Positions 16,908 to 25,027 of a stretch of DNA of 64,000 bases are shown piece after piece. The position numbers were made by a program, and so were the translations under genes. The stretch covers positions 124,001 through 188,000 of the forward strand of contig JANQPF010000033.1 of the NCBI GenBank assembly GCA_028285415.1. Reading direction: 5' to 3'. Numbering within the stretch: position 1 is the first letter of the stretch; each line of letters starts with the position of its first letter. The notes beneath the pieces were generated by a model that was given only the letters and a program-made list of their open reading frames with translations, was not told the DNA's origin and ran no database searches. The stretch comes from Pseudomonadales bacterium. Lineage in GTDB: Bacteria > Pseudomonadota > Gammaproteobacteria > Pseudomonadales > Azotimanducaceae.

Positions 16908-17352
16908 GGGTAAAGCCAACGTCTGGAAGCGGCGCAAAGCCCGGCGCGCGCTTCTGCAGGCGGTCTACCAGTGGCAGCTCACCGGCCACGATTTCAGCGA
17001 GATCCGGGACGACTTTGCCAGTGGTGATGCGCTCAAGAAAGCGGACGTCGAGTTTTTCGAGGTGCTCCTCGGCAAGGTCGTGCGCGAGCCCGAAGCGCTG
17101 GATGCGGCATTTGCTGAGACCCTCGATCGTCCCGTGGAGCAACTCGATCAGGTGGAACGAGCTATCCTGCGCCTGGCAGCGGCCGAGTTCATATATCGCA
17201 TCGACGTGCCGTTCCGCGTCGTCATAGATGAATACGTTGAGCTTGCCAAGTCTTTTGGCGCGCAGGACTCTCACAAATACATCAACGGCGTTCTCGACAA
17301 ACTGGCGGAAACCTTGCGTTCGATCGAGGTAGAGGCCACCCGCAGTGGATGA
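16900..17352 (+). CDS. nusB: Transcription antitermination factor NusB
   Basis: A 150-residue all-helical protein that with NusE (S10) binds boxA RNA and allows antitermination of rRNA operons. Signatures: KRRKARRALLQAVYQWQLTG near the start, LDQVERAILRLAAAEF, PFRVVIDEYVELAKSFG and the C-terminal FGAQDSHKYINGVLDKLA. ATG 16900 overlaps ribD by 8 nt and the end overlaps thiL by 8 nt, so the three are tightly coupled. Confidence 0.96.
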   Translation: MSEGKANVWKRRKARRALLQAVYQWQLTGHDFSEIRDDFASGDALKKADVEFFEVLLGKVVREPEALDAAFAETLDRPVEQLDQVERAILRLAAAEFIYRIDVPFRVVIDEYVELAKSFGAQDSHKYINGVLDKLAETLRSIEVEATRSG

Positions 17353-18232
17353 GTTTGCCCTCATCGATGCCGTGGTTGAGGTCCTGGGTGATCGCGCCGG
17401 GGGTGACTGGATTGCAGTGGGGCCAGGCGACGATGCGGCCGTCATTGACGTCAGTCCGGGCCACCAGCTGGTCGCATCCATTGATGCCCTGATTGCCGGT
17501 GTTCACTTTCCCGCCGATGCGCCGGCCCGCCTGATTGGCTACCGGGCGTTGATGGTTTCTCTCTCGGACGTTGCGGCCATGGCGGCAACGCCGCGCTACG
17601 TGTTGGTCTCCCTCACCCTTCCCGAGCCGGACGTGAGCTGGTGTCGCGAACTTGCCCTCGGCATGCGCGATGCCGCGCAGGCTGCCGACGTGTACCTCTG
17701 TGGCGGCAACTTCAGCCGAGGTGAACTTGCCATCCACGTGAGCGCGCATGGTGAAATCTCTGCGGGTGAGGCGCTGACGCGGTCTGGGGCGCAGCCGGGC
17801 GACGGTGTCTTCGTCTCTGGGGAGCTTGGGGGTGCCGCTGCCTGTGTGCGTCAGCGAGACTTTGAATTTACCGAACCCCTCCGCCCTCAGCAGTTTCGGT
17901 ACATGTGTCCGCAAGCTCGTTTTGACGTGGCTCCGGCGCTGCGGGGGGATGCAAGTGCCGCCATCGATGTCTCCGACGGGTTGGCACAGGATCTCGCCCA
18001 CATCAGTCGAGCGAGTGGTGTGCGGGTGGACATTACTGCGGACAGCGTGCCGGTGCACCCCGATGCGACCCTGGAAGATGCCCTGTACGGCGGCGACGAC
18101 TACGAAATTGCCTGTACAGGGCCGCGCGCGCCGGAAGGTTTCGTTCGCATCGGTGAGGTGTCAGCGGGGGGTGGCGTCTGGATTGATGGAGCGCGGTTTG
18201 AACAACGCGGATACAACCACTTCAGCGCTTGA
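17345..18232 (+). CDS. thiL: Thiamine-monophosphate kinase
   Basis: A 295-residue ATP-dependent kinase making thiamine diphosphate. Starts at GTG 17345 with the family opening DEFALID, then GPGDDAAVI, the metal and nucleotide motif IGYRALMVSLSDVAAMAATP, CGGNFSRG and C-terminal DVSDGLAQDLAHI and YGGDDYEI. Follows nusB with an 8-nt overlap and itself overlaps the proposed pgpA start by 47 nt, an unusually long same-strand overlap that may mean pgpA starts later. Confidence 0.95.
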   Translation: MDEFALIDAVVEVLGDRAGGDWIAVGPGDDAAVIDVSPGHQLVASIDALIAGVHFPADAPARLIGYRALMVSLSDVAAMAATPRYVLVSLTLPEPDVSWCRELALGMRDAAQAADVYLCGGNFSRGELAIHVSAHGEISAGEALTRSGAQPGDGVFVSGELGGAAACVRQRDFEFTEPLRPQQFRYMCPQARFDVAPALRGDASAAIDVSDGLAQDLAHISRASGVRVDITADSVPVHPDATLEDALYGGDDYEIACTGPRAPEGFVRIGEVSAGGGVWIDGARFEQRGYNHFSA

Positions 18233-18713
18233 GCTCAGCGACCTGCGCCATCCCGACGTGCTGTTTGCCTCGGCGTTCGGCGTTGGCTATCTCAAACCTG
18301 CGCCCGGTACATGGGGTTCACTGGCTGCAGTGGTGTTCTGGTGGTTCTTTCTCAGTCCGCTCAGTCTGGCGATCCAAGCGAGCATCTGTGTTGCCTATTT
18401 TGTCGTCGGCTGGTGGTGCAGCAGCCGAATCTGTCGTCGCCACGGTGTGAAAGACGCACCGCAGATTGTCGCGGATGAAGTTGTCGGGATGTGGCTGGCA
18501 TTGGCGCTGCTGCCGGCAACCTGGTGGCTCGTGTTGATAGCGTTCCTCCTGTTTCGTCTGCTTGATATCACCAAGCCGGGCCCCGTGGGCTGGCTCGACC
18601 GCGAAGTAGAAGGCGGCCTGGGTGTCATGGCGGACGACGTGCTGGCAGGCATTCTCACCGCATTTGTGCTCTACGTCTCACTCTGGCTGCTCCTGGACCT
18701 TGCGTTTCGCTGA
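18186..18713 (+). CDS. pgpA: Phosphatidylglycerophosphatase A
   Basis: A 175-residue inner-membrane phosphatase that dephosphorylates phosphatidylglycerophosphate to phosphatidylglycerol. Signatures: GYLKPAPGTWGSLAAV near the N-terminus, then VADEVVGMW and FRLLDITKPGPVGWLDREVEGGLGVMADDVLAG, given here in parts; the final block carries the acidic catalytic residues. Several hydrophobic segments are evident. Start ATG 18186 lies inside thiL. No good ribosome binding site is seen, so a start further in cannot be excluded. Confidence 0.93.
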   Translation: MERGLNNADTTTSALELSDLRHPDVLFASAFGVGYLKPAPGTWGSLAAVVFWWFFLSPLSLAIQASICVAYFVVGWWCSSRICRRHGVKDAPQIVADEVVGMWLALALLPATWWLVLIAFLLFRLLDITKPGPVGWLDREVEGGLGVMADDVLAGILTAFVLYVSLWLLLDLAFR

Positions 18714-18795
18714 CGGGTATCCGCCACGGATGCAGATTGGCGTAAACTGTATCTGGAACTCTGGAGCGAGGTTCAAGGTGTTCGCAATCGCTAGG

Positions 18796-19455
18796 ATGGG
18801 CGCAAGGATGAGCGCAAAAACATGGTGTACGGGTCTGCTGTTGCTTGGCCTGTGTCTGCCGCTGGCTGCCACCGCAGCGCCGGTGGAAGCGGTTGCCCTC
18901 TTCAAAGACCGCGTTGTGGTGCGCACGGCAGCCGGGCAGGAGATGATCGGTGTCGGTCAGACGTCGCCAGGAGGCGTCACGCTGATCGAAGCGAATACGC
19001 GTGGTGCGCGCGTCAGATACCAGGGCAAAGAGTATGCGCTCAGCCTGAGCGCCAGGGTGTCGACCACGTACGCAAAACCGCAGAGCCGCAGCGTGCGCAT
19101 CAATCAGGACAATCTCGGGCAGTACCGCACCCGCGGATCGCTGAACGGTCACTACGTGAATTTCCTCGTGGATACCGGCGCGTCGATTGTTGCCATGAGC
19201 GAGCGCCAGGCGCTGGCCATGGGCATTGACTACCGCGGCGGAGAAGCGGGATATGTGGAGACCGCCCAGGGAACAGCCCGCGCCTACTTTCTGGACGTGG
19301 CTGAAGTCACCGTAGGTGGTATTACCATCAACAACGTCGAGGCAACGGTGATTGAAGGCTCACATCCCATTGAGGTGTTGCTGGGCATGTCTTTTCTCAA
19401 GAACGTCCGCATTACGGATGACAACGGCGTCATGACGCTGACGGCCAAGTTCTAA
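18796..19455 (+). CDS. Secreted retropepsin-like aspartic protease
   Basis: About 219 residues: signal peptide (TGLLLLGLCLPLAATAA), a beta-rich middle region, and a C-terminal retropepsin-type domain with the catalytic FLVDTGASIVAMS and a hydrophobic LLGMSFLKNV motif. This is the clan AA family of single-domain, probably dimeric bacterial aspartic proteases found in the envelope. Substrate unknown. Start is ambiguous among GTG 18778, ATG 18796 and ATG 18808; all leave an intact signal peptide. Lies downstream of pgpA and converges with ispA with only 13 nt between. Confidence 0.85.
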   Translation: MGARMSAKTWCTGLLLLGLCLPLAATAAPVEAVALFKDRVVVRTAAGQEMIGVGQTSPGGVTLIEANTRGARVRYQGKEYALSLSARVSTTYAKPQSRSVRINQDNLGQYRTRGSLNGHYVNFLVDTGASIVAMSERQALAMGIDYRGGEAGYVETAQGTARAYFLDVAEVTVGGITINNVEATVIEGSHPIEVLLGMSFLKNVRITDDNGVMTLTAKF

Positions 19456-19468
19456 CCGGCCGTTCGTA

Positions 19469-20353
19469 TCAGTGATCGCGCTCGATCACCAGTCGGGCCA
19501 GCGCCTCGAGTGACGTAGTGTCGAGGCGCGTTCTTGTGAGGAGCGCCAGCGCCTCGCTGACGAGGTTCTGTGCCATCTCCCGCGCCTGGTCGACCCCCAT
19601 CAACTGCACGAACGTGCTTTTCTCGAGCTCATCATCGGAGCCGGCGGGTTTGCCCAGCTTTTCGGTGGTCTGCGTGACGTCCAGAACGTCGTCCATGACT
19701 TGAAACGCAAGCCCGACGCGGTCGCCGAATTCACTCAATAGCAGAAACTGCTCTTCGCTGGCCTGATTCGCGGTCGCGCTCAGCGCGCCGAGCTGGACTG
19801 AAACGCGTATCAGAGCGCCGGTTTTGGCGCCGTGCATGAGCTGCAGTTGGCCAAGTGACAGCGCTTGCCCTTCCGATGCAATGTCGAGGCATTGACCGCC
19901 CGCCATACCCGCCCAGCCTGCAGCCTGCGCCAGTAGCTCAATCATTCGGAGCTTGGTTACAGCGTCGAGCTGCGCGTGAGCTGCAATCGTTTGAAAGGCC
20001 AGTGAGTGCAGGCTGTCGCCGCCGAGAATGGCATTGGCCTCGCCGAACGCCACGTGTGCGCTTGGCAAACCGTGGCGCATGTCGTCGTCGTCCATGGCCG
20101 GCAGGTCGTCGTGGATCAGCGAATAAGCATGGATGAACTCCACCGCGCAGGCGGCGGGCAGCGCGTCCTCCAGCGGACTCGACAGCGCTTCGCACGCCGC
20201 CACCGCCAGCAGCGGCCGCAGGCGCTTACCGCCGCCGAGCACCGCGTGGCGCATCACGTCGACAATGGGTTGGGCGATTTCCGACGTGCTCGGTAAGGTT
20301 CGGTCCAGGGCGCTGACAATCAGTGCCCGGGCGGTGTCGACGTCAGTGGTCAT
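19469..20353 (-). CDS. ispA: Farnesyl diphosphate synthase
   Basis: A 294-residue trans-isoprenyl diphosphate synthase making farnesyl diphosphate from IPP and DMAPP. Both Asp-rich motifs are present: [15 protein letters not shown] (first) and [12 protein letters not shown] (second), with GGGKRLRP ahead of them. ATG 20353 overlaps the end of xseB by 11 nt. In many gammaproteobacteria xseB-ispA is followed by dxs; here ispA is the last gene and converges with a protease gene. Confidence 0.95.
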   Translation of the reverse strand: MTTDVDTARALIVSALDRTLPSTSEIAQPIVDVMRHAVLGGGKRLRPLLAVAACEALSSPLEDALPAACAVEFIHAYSLIHDDLPAMDDDDMRHGLPSAHVAFGEANAILGGDSLHSLAFQTIAAHAQLDAVTKLRMIELLAQAAGWAGMAGGQCLDIASEGQALSLGQLQLMHGAKTGALIRVSVQLGALSATANQASEEQFLLLSEFGDRVGLAFQVMDDVLDVTQTTEKLGKPAGSDDELEKSTFVQLMGVDQAREMAQNLVSEALALLTRTRLDTTSLEALARLVIERDH

Positions 20354-20618
20354 CCACCTCGCCGGTGTCGTAGTCGACCAGCTCACCCTCTTCGGTCAGT
20401 GCCTGCACTTTGAGCTCGGCTGCCTGGAGCGCGCTCTGGCACTGTCGTGTCAACGCGATGCCGCGCTCAAACGCTTTCAGGGACTCGTCCAGGCTGAGCT
20501 CACCGCTCTCCATCTGCGAAACGAGTGCTTCGAGCTCTGCCAGTGACGCTTCGAAATTGACCTCTGCCGTCAAATTTTTGGCGCTGTCAGCGTCGTCCGC
20601 CTTGGTTTTTCTGGTCAT
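20343..20618 (-). CDS. xseB: Exodeoxyribonuclease VII small subunit
   Basis: A 91-residue protein. The C-terminal two thirds is the XseB helical hairpin ([33 protein letters not shown] in parts), preceded by a charged N-terminal tail ([14 protein letters not shown]). With XseA it forms exonuclease VII, which degrades single-stranded DNA. GAGGAG sits 9 nt before ATG 20618. Translationally coupled with ispA. Confidence 0.94.
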   Translation of the reverse strand: MTRKTKADDADSAKNLTAEVNFEASLAELEALVSQMESGELSLDESLKAFERGIALTRQCQSALQAAELKVQALTEEGELVDYDTGEVDDH

Positions 20619-20765
20619 TGTGGTTACTCCTCGACGCGCACGGTAGCAAGCTCCACGCAACGGGGAAAGCCCCGCCCGGCCTCGTTTTCCGAGTTACGGG
20701 CTGGCGGGAAATGTGCGGATCTTTGACTAGACTTATACGAGAGAAAGAACCAAGGAATCCGTTAG

Positions 20766-21521
20766 ATGGATCTGGCGACCCTCATAGGCCTGCTTGGCGC
20801 GTTCGGCATTGTCGGTTTCTCCATGATGTCGGGCGGCAACATCGGCATGTTCGTGAACGGACCTTCACTCATGATTGTGATTGTGGGCTCCATTTTTGTT
20901 GTGCTCATGAAATTCACCCTGGGTCAGTTCCTGGGCGCGATCAAGGTGGCCATCAAAGCGTTCAGCTTCAAGCTGACGCCGCCCGAGGATCTCATCGAGG
21001 AGGTTGTTGCGCTTGCCGACGAAGCGCGGAAAGGCGGACTCCTGTCTCTCGAAGGCAAAGAAGTGTCGAGCCGCTTTCTCAACAAAGGTATCCAACTGCT
21101 GGTCGACGGGCACGATGCCGACGTCGTTCGAACTCTGCTCTGGAAAGACCTCAAGCAGACGACGGACCGTCACGAATGGGGTGCCAAGATCTTCTCCGCG
21201 CTTGGCGATGTGGCCCCGGCGATGGGGATGATTGGTACGCTGATTGGTCTGGTTGCGATGCTTGCCAACATGGACGATCCCAAATCTATCGGCCCGGCCA
21301 TGGCAATTGCGCTCTTGACGACGCTTTACGGCGCCATGGTCGCCAACATGATTGCGCTGCCCGTTGCGGACAAGCTCGAGCTGCGCCGCACCGAAGAAGG
21401 CGTCAGCAAGGCCATGTGCATCGATGCGCTGCTGGCCATCCAGGCGGGGCAGAATCCGCGCATCATCGACTCCATGCTCAAGGCGTATCTGCCCGAAGGT
21501 AAGCGCAAGGAAGAAGAGTAG
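20766..21521 (+). CDS. pomA: Flagellar motor stator protein PomA/MotA type
   Basis: A 251-residue inner-membrane protein of the flagellar stator. Two hydrophobic segments lie in the first 50 residues and two in the last third (MIGTLIGLVAMLA and LLTTLYGAMVANMIALPVADKL). The cytoplasmic loop carries charged residues that contact FliG. Sequence and length are those of PomA (about 253 residues) rather than E. coli MotA, suggesting a sodium-driven motor. AAGGAAT precedes the ATG. Paired with pomB 23 nt downstream. Confidence 0.95.
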   Translation: MDLATLIGLLGAFGIVGFSMMSGGNIGMFVNGPSLMIVIVGSIFVVLMKFTLGQFLGAIKVAIKAFSFKLTPPEDLIEEVVALADEARKGGLLSLEGKEVSSRFLNKGIQLLVDGHDADVVRTLLWKDLKQTTDRHEWGAKIFSALGDVAPAMGMIGTLIGLVAMLANMDDPKSIGPAMAIALLTTLYGAMVANMIALPVADKLELRRTEEGVSKAMCIDALLAIQAGQNPRIIDSMLKAYLPEGKRKEEE

Positions 21522-21544
21522 CCCGCCGCGGGTGAGCAGCGCTC

Positions 21545-22516
21545 ATGGATGACGAGTTAGAAGAATCCAACGACAAGGGGGGTGGCGCCGGTTGGGTAAT
21601 GACCTTTGCCGACCTGATGTCGCTGCTCATGTGCTTCTTCGTGCTCTTGCTCTCGTTCTCCGAGATGGACGTGCTCAAGTTCAAACGCCTCGCGGGATCC
21701 ATGAGCCAGGCGTTCGGCGTGCAGCAGAAGTTCCGCGCGGACGATCCACCGAAGGGCACAAGCATCATCGCGCAGGAGTTCTCGCCTGGCACACCGCGTC
21801 CTACGCCGCTGAACGAAATCTGGCAGAAGACCACCGATGACAACCGCAACAGCCTCGACGTGGCGTGCCAGGACATGGGCTCTTCCAATACCGGGGAATC
21901 CGGTGACGCCCAGCAGATGGTGGTTGTGGACAAGATTCAGGATCTGGTGGGCGAAACGGAAGCCGACGCGATAGAGCTTGCCACTGCGCTGTCGAAAGAA
22001 ATCGCCGCGGGTGTGCTCGAAATCGAAACCGCGGGCAGGCGCATCATCCTGCGTATCAAAGAGCACGGCAGCTTCGGCTCCGGGTCCGCGGAGCTCTCGC
22101 CCGACTTCAGGCCGGTGCTGAAAATCATCCGCCAGCAGCTCAGGGACATCGACGGCAGCATCATCGTCGAAGGCCATACGGACAATGACCCCATTGCGAC
22201 AGCGCGCTTCCGTTCGAACTGGGCGTTGTCGAGCGGCAGGGCGGTGAGCGTCGCGCACGCGCTCTTCGAAGACGCCGAGCTCGAACAAGCCCGTTTCAGC
22301 ATTGCGGGTTACGCGGACACCAAACCGCTCGTGAGCAACACCAATGCCGCGGGCAAAGCGCGCAATCGCCGCGTCGAGGTGATCGTCATGCAGGGTCTTG
22401 GTGAAGAGGTCAAACGCGAGCTCGAGATTCTCAAAGACGAGTTCCCGGCAGCGTACGAAAACGTGCGTCGTGAGCTGATGCAGCGGTTTGAGCTGACCCC
22501 GGAAGAGATCTTCTAG
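21545..22516 (+). CDS. pomB: Flagellar motor stator protein PomB/MotB type
   Basis: A 323-residue stator subunit. A single N-terminal membrane helix contains the ion-binding Asp23 in MTFADLMSLLMCFFVLLLSFS, followed by DVLKFKRLAGSMSQAFGVQ, both highly PomB-like. A long periplasmic linker leads to an OmpA-type peptidoglycan-binding domain (about 170-290; IIVEGHTDNDPI, NWALSSGRA, NRRVEV). With PomA it conducts ions and anchors the motor to the wall. No flagellar structural genes are nearby, as is usual for this pair. Confidence 0.95.
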   Translation: MDDELEESNDKGGGAGWVMTFADLMSLLMCFFVLLLSFSEMDVLKFKRLAGSMSQAFGVQQKFRADDPPKGTSIIAQEFSPGTPRPTPLNEIWQKTTDDNRNSLDVACQDMGSSNTGESGDAQQMVVVDKIQDLVGETEADAIELATALSKEIAAGVLEIETAGRRIILRIKEHGSFGSGSAELSPDFRPVLKIIRQQLRDIDGSIIVEGHTDNDPIATARFRSNWALSSGRAVSVAHALFEDAELEQARFSIAGYADTKPLVSNTNAAGKARNRRVEVIVMQGLGEEVKRELEILKDEFPAAYENVRRELMQRFELTPEEIF

Positions 22517-22649
22517 CGCTGCCGCAGGCCGTTTCCGGTCCGACAGAGACGGCTTCTCTCCACACCGTTTTCGTTGGTATATTCCGTCTACAAATTGAGC
22601 CGCTCATAAGCGGCCTGCAGTAAATTCGAGGGATAAAACAAGGTAGCGC

Positions 22650-23021
22650 ATGGACGAAGACGAGAAGTTGCGTCTGGCGCGCCTGTTCACGGAAACCCTG
22701 TCCACGCCGGAAGAGATCCGGGACGACTGGGGCAGGATGATCGTGGACACGGTGCTGCCTGCCGGGGTCTGGTCGCGAGAGGGTTTGTCACCCCGCGATC
22801 GCAGCCTGATCACCATTGCTGCGCTGACGGCGCTGCACCGCCCGAACGAGCTCCGCCTGCACATCCCGCGTGGGCGTCACAACGGCCTTGCCCGCGAAGA
22901 AATCTGTGAACTGATCATGCACATGGCCATCTACGGCGGCTTTCCCGTGGCGGTCGAAGGCATGGCCATCGCCAAAGAAGTATTCGACGCTGAAGACGCG
23001 TCGAAAGAGGACAAGGAATAA
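22650..23021 (+). CDS. Carboxymuconolactone decarboxylase-family protein
   Basis: A 123-residue helical protein of the CMD/AhpD-like fold, as shown by GLSPRDRSLITIAALTAL, NELRLHIPRGRHNGLAREEICELIMHMAIYGGFP in parts and a C-terminal acidic tail. It lacks the Cys-x-x-Cys of AhpD peroxidases, so it is closer to the decarboxylase-like branch whose substrates are often unknown. The stop codon is 3 nt before the S9 peptidase start, so the two are probably cotranscribed. Confidence 0.82.
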   Translation: MDEDEKLRLARLFTETLSTPEEIRDDWGRMIVDTVLPAGVWSREGLSPRDRSLITIAALTALHRPNELRLHIPRGRHNGLAREEICELIMHMAIYGGFPVAVEGMAIAKEVFDAEDASKEDKE

Positions 23022-23023
23022 CA

Positions 23024-25027
23024 ATGCTTAAAAACCTGCTCTTCACCGCCGCGTTCACTTTCATCGCATGCCTTCTGACCGCAACGGTTCACGCTGATCT
23101 GGTTGATGACTGGAGTAAAAACCCGGAGCTGCGTGGGGCCAAAATCTCACCCACGGGAGAATACCTGGCGGTCGTCAAGGATGAGGATGACCAGCGTGTG
23201 GTTGCCGTCTTCGAGTTCCCGGCCATGAAACTCATCAACGTCATCGATCCGCCCGGCAAGAGTGAGGTGGGGAACTACTGGTGGGTCAACAACGAGCGGT
23301 TGCTGATCTCCGTGGCCGTCGACTGGGGCAACCGCGAGGAAGATGTGAGCTACGGCGAGCTGTACGCGGTGAACGCCAACGGCAAGCGGGGCAAGTATCT
23401 GTTCGGCCTGCGCGGGGATCAGGGTGACAGTAAAAAATCCCGCGTTAGCTCCGTCAAACAGGAGTTTGGCAGCGCAAGCCTCGTGCATCAGCGCTGGGAA
23501 AATCCGAAAGAAGTCCTCATCGAGATTCGCGAATGGAACCGTGGATTCAAAGACGTCACTTACACCGCAACCCTCGATGTGTACACCGGTCGGATTTCGG
23601 ATCGCCTGCTGACGCCGACGTCGAACGCGGCGGTGGTCGCGGATCGCGACGGCGAGGTGCGGTTCAGTTTTTACATCGATGACGACCAGAACACGGTCAT
23701 TCATCTGCGCAACCAGGAAACCGGCGAGTGGGAGCTCTTTTCTAAAACCGCCTACGGCGAATCGAGCGTCACGCCGCTGGAACTGGACGACAAAGGCAAT
23801 ATCTACGTCTACAAAGCCGAGAATGATGGCCCGCGCGGGCTCTACCTCATGGATCCCAAAGAGCAGACGTTCAAGAAGATCTACCAGCACGATGTCGTCG
23901 ACGTCAGCAACGTCTACATCGATTGGGATGGCGTGTTGTACGGTGCGCGATCCATGCCCGACGAGTTCGAGCAGGTGTTCATCCAGCCGAACCATCCCAA
24001 CGCGCAGCTGCGCCTGGGCTTACGCGAAGCGTTTCCGGATGCCTACTTCGGGGTGAGCACGACAACCCACGATTTTCGTTTGTCGGTCGTCTCGATGATT
24101 CAGGACACCCGCACGCTCGAGTTCTTCCTTTACGACCGCGAAGCGAATCAGCTGCGGCCGCTGTTCGACACCATGCCCTGGATTGATGACGATCTGCTCT
24201 CGCCGATGGAGCCAATGAGTCTGACGGCGCGCGACGGCACTGAGCTGCACGGCTACCTGACGGTACCGAGAGGGGCCGAAAAGAAAAATCTGCCACTCAT
24301 CATCGTGCCTCACGGTGGCCCGCACGGCCCGCGTGACGAATGGGGCTTTCAGTGGTTCGAAGGCTGGATTCCCGCCGCGGGCTACGCCATGTTGCAGATC
24401 AACTACCGTGGATCCGGCGGCTATGGCCAGGCGTTCGAGAACATGGGTCATCGCGAGTGGGCAGGCAAGATGCAGGATGACCTCACCGACTCCGTGCAAT
24501 GGGCGATTGAGCAGGGCATCGCGGATCCGGAACGAATCTGCATCTTCGGCTGGAGTTACGGTGGCTATGCCGCGCTCATGAGCATCATCCGGGAGCCGGA
24601 GCTCTACGCCTGCTCGGTGGCCGGTGCGGGGGTTTACGATCAGGACGTGCAGTATACGCAGTCTGACTTCGCCGACTTCACGCGGTTTGGGAAGAAGTAC
24701 ATCGACAAGGTGATTGGTCCTACCAAGGAAGACCGCGACGCCGCGTCACCGATCACTTACGTGGACCAGATCCAGACACCCCTGCTGCTGGTGCACGGCG
24801 AAGACGATCTGCGGGTGCCGGTCGAGCACGCCCACTACCTGCGGCGCGCCATGAAAGCGGCGGGCAAGCCGGTACCGGAACTCATCGAGCTCAAGAACGA
24901 AGCTCACACGCCGCGCAAAGAGGAAAACAACTTACGCTGGCGTCGTGCCACCATCGAATTCTTCGAGAAGCACATCGGTCCGGGCGTCAAACCCAAAAAA
25001 GATCAGGTGGCTTCAGCGAACCGCTGA
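23024..25027 (+). CDS. Secreted S9-family (prolyl oligopeptidase-like) peptidase
   Basis: A 667-residue protein with an N-terminal signal peptide (LLFTAAFTFIACLLTATVHA), a beta-propeller region (about 30-400) and a C-terminal alpha/beta hydrolase domain. Catalytic residues by motif: Ser511 in GWSYGGYAAL, Asp594 or Asp595 in HGEDDLRVP and His628 in NEAHTPR. The family cleaves short peptides after proline or alanine and would act in the periplasm or outside. Preceded by a CMD-family gene with 2 nt between. Its last 25 nt overlap the 3' end of the convergent carboxylesterase gene. Confidence 0.92.
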   Translation: MLKNLLFTAAFTFIACLLTATVHADLVDDWSKNPELRGAKISPTGEYLAVVKDEDDQRVVAVFEFPAMKLINVIDPPGKSEVGNYWWVNNERLLISVAVDWGNREEDVSYGELYAVNANGKRGKYLFGLRGDQGDSKKSRVSSVKQEFGSASLVHQRWENPKEVLIEIREWNRGFKDVTYTATLDVYTGRISDRLLTPTSNAAVVADRDGEVRFSFYIDDDQNTVIHLRNQETGEWELFSKTAYGESSVTPLELDDKGNIYVYKAENDGPRGLYLMDPKEQTFKKIYQHDVVDVSNVYIDWDGVLYGARSMPDEFEQVFIQPNHPNAQLRLGLREAFPDAYFGVSTTTHDFRLSVVSMIQDTRTLEFFLYDREANQLRPLFDTMPWIDDDLLSPMEPMSLTARDGTELHGYLTVPRGAEKKNLPLIIVPHGGPHGPRDEWGFQWFEGWIPAAGYAMLQINYRGSGGYGQAFENMGHREWAGKMQDDLTDSVQWAIEQGIADPERICIFGWSYGGYAALMSIIREPELYACSVAGAGVYDQDVQYTQSDFADFTRFGKKYIDKVIGPTKEDRDAASPITYVDQIQTPLLLVHGEDDLRVPVEHAHYLRRAMKAAGKPVPELIELKNEAHTPRKEENNLRWRRATIEFFEKHIGPGVKPKKDQVASANR

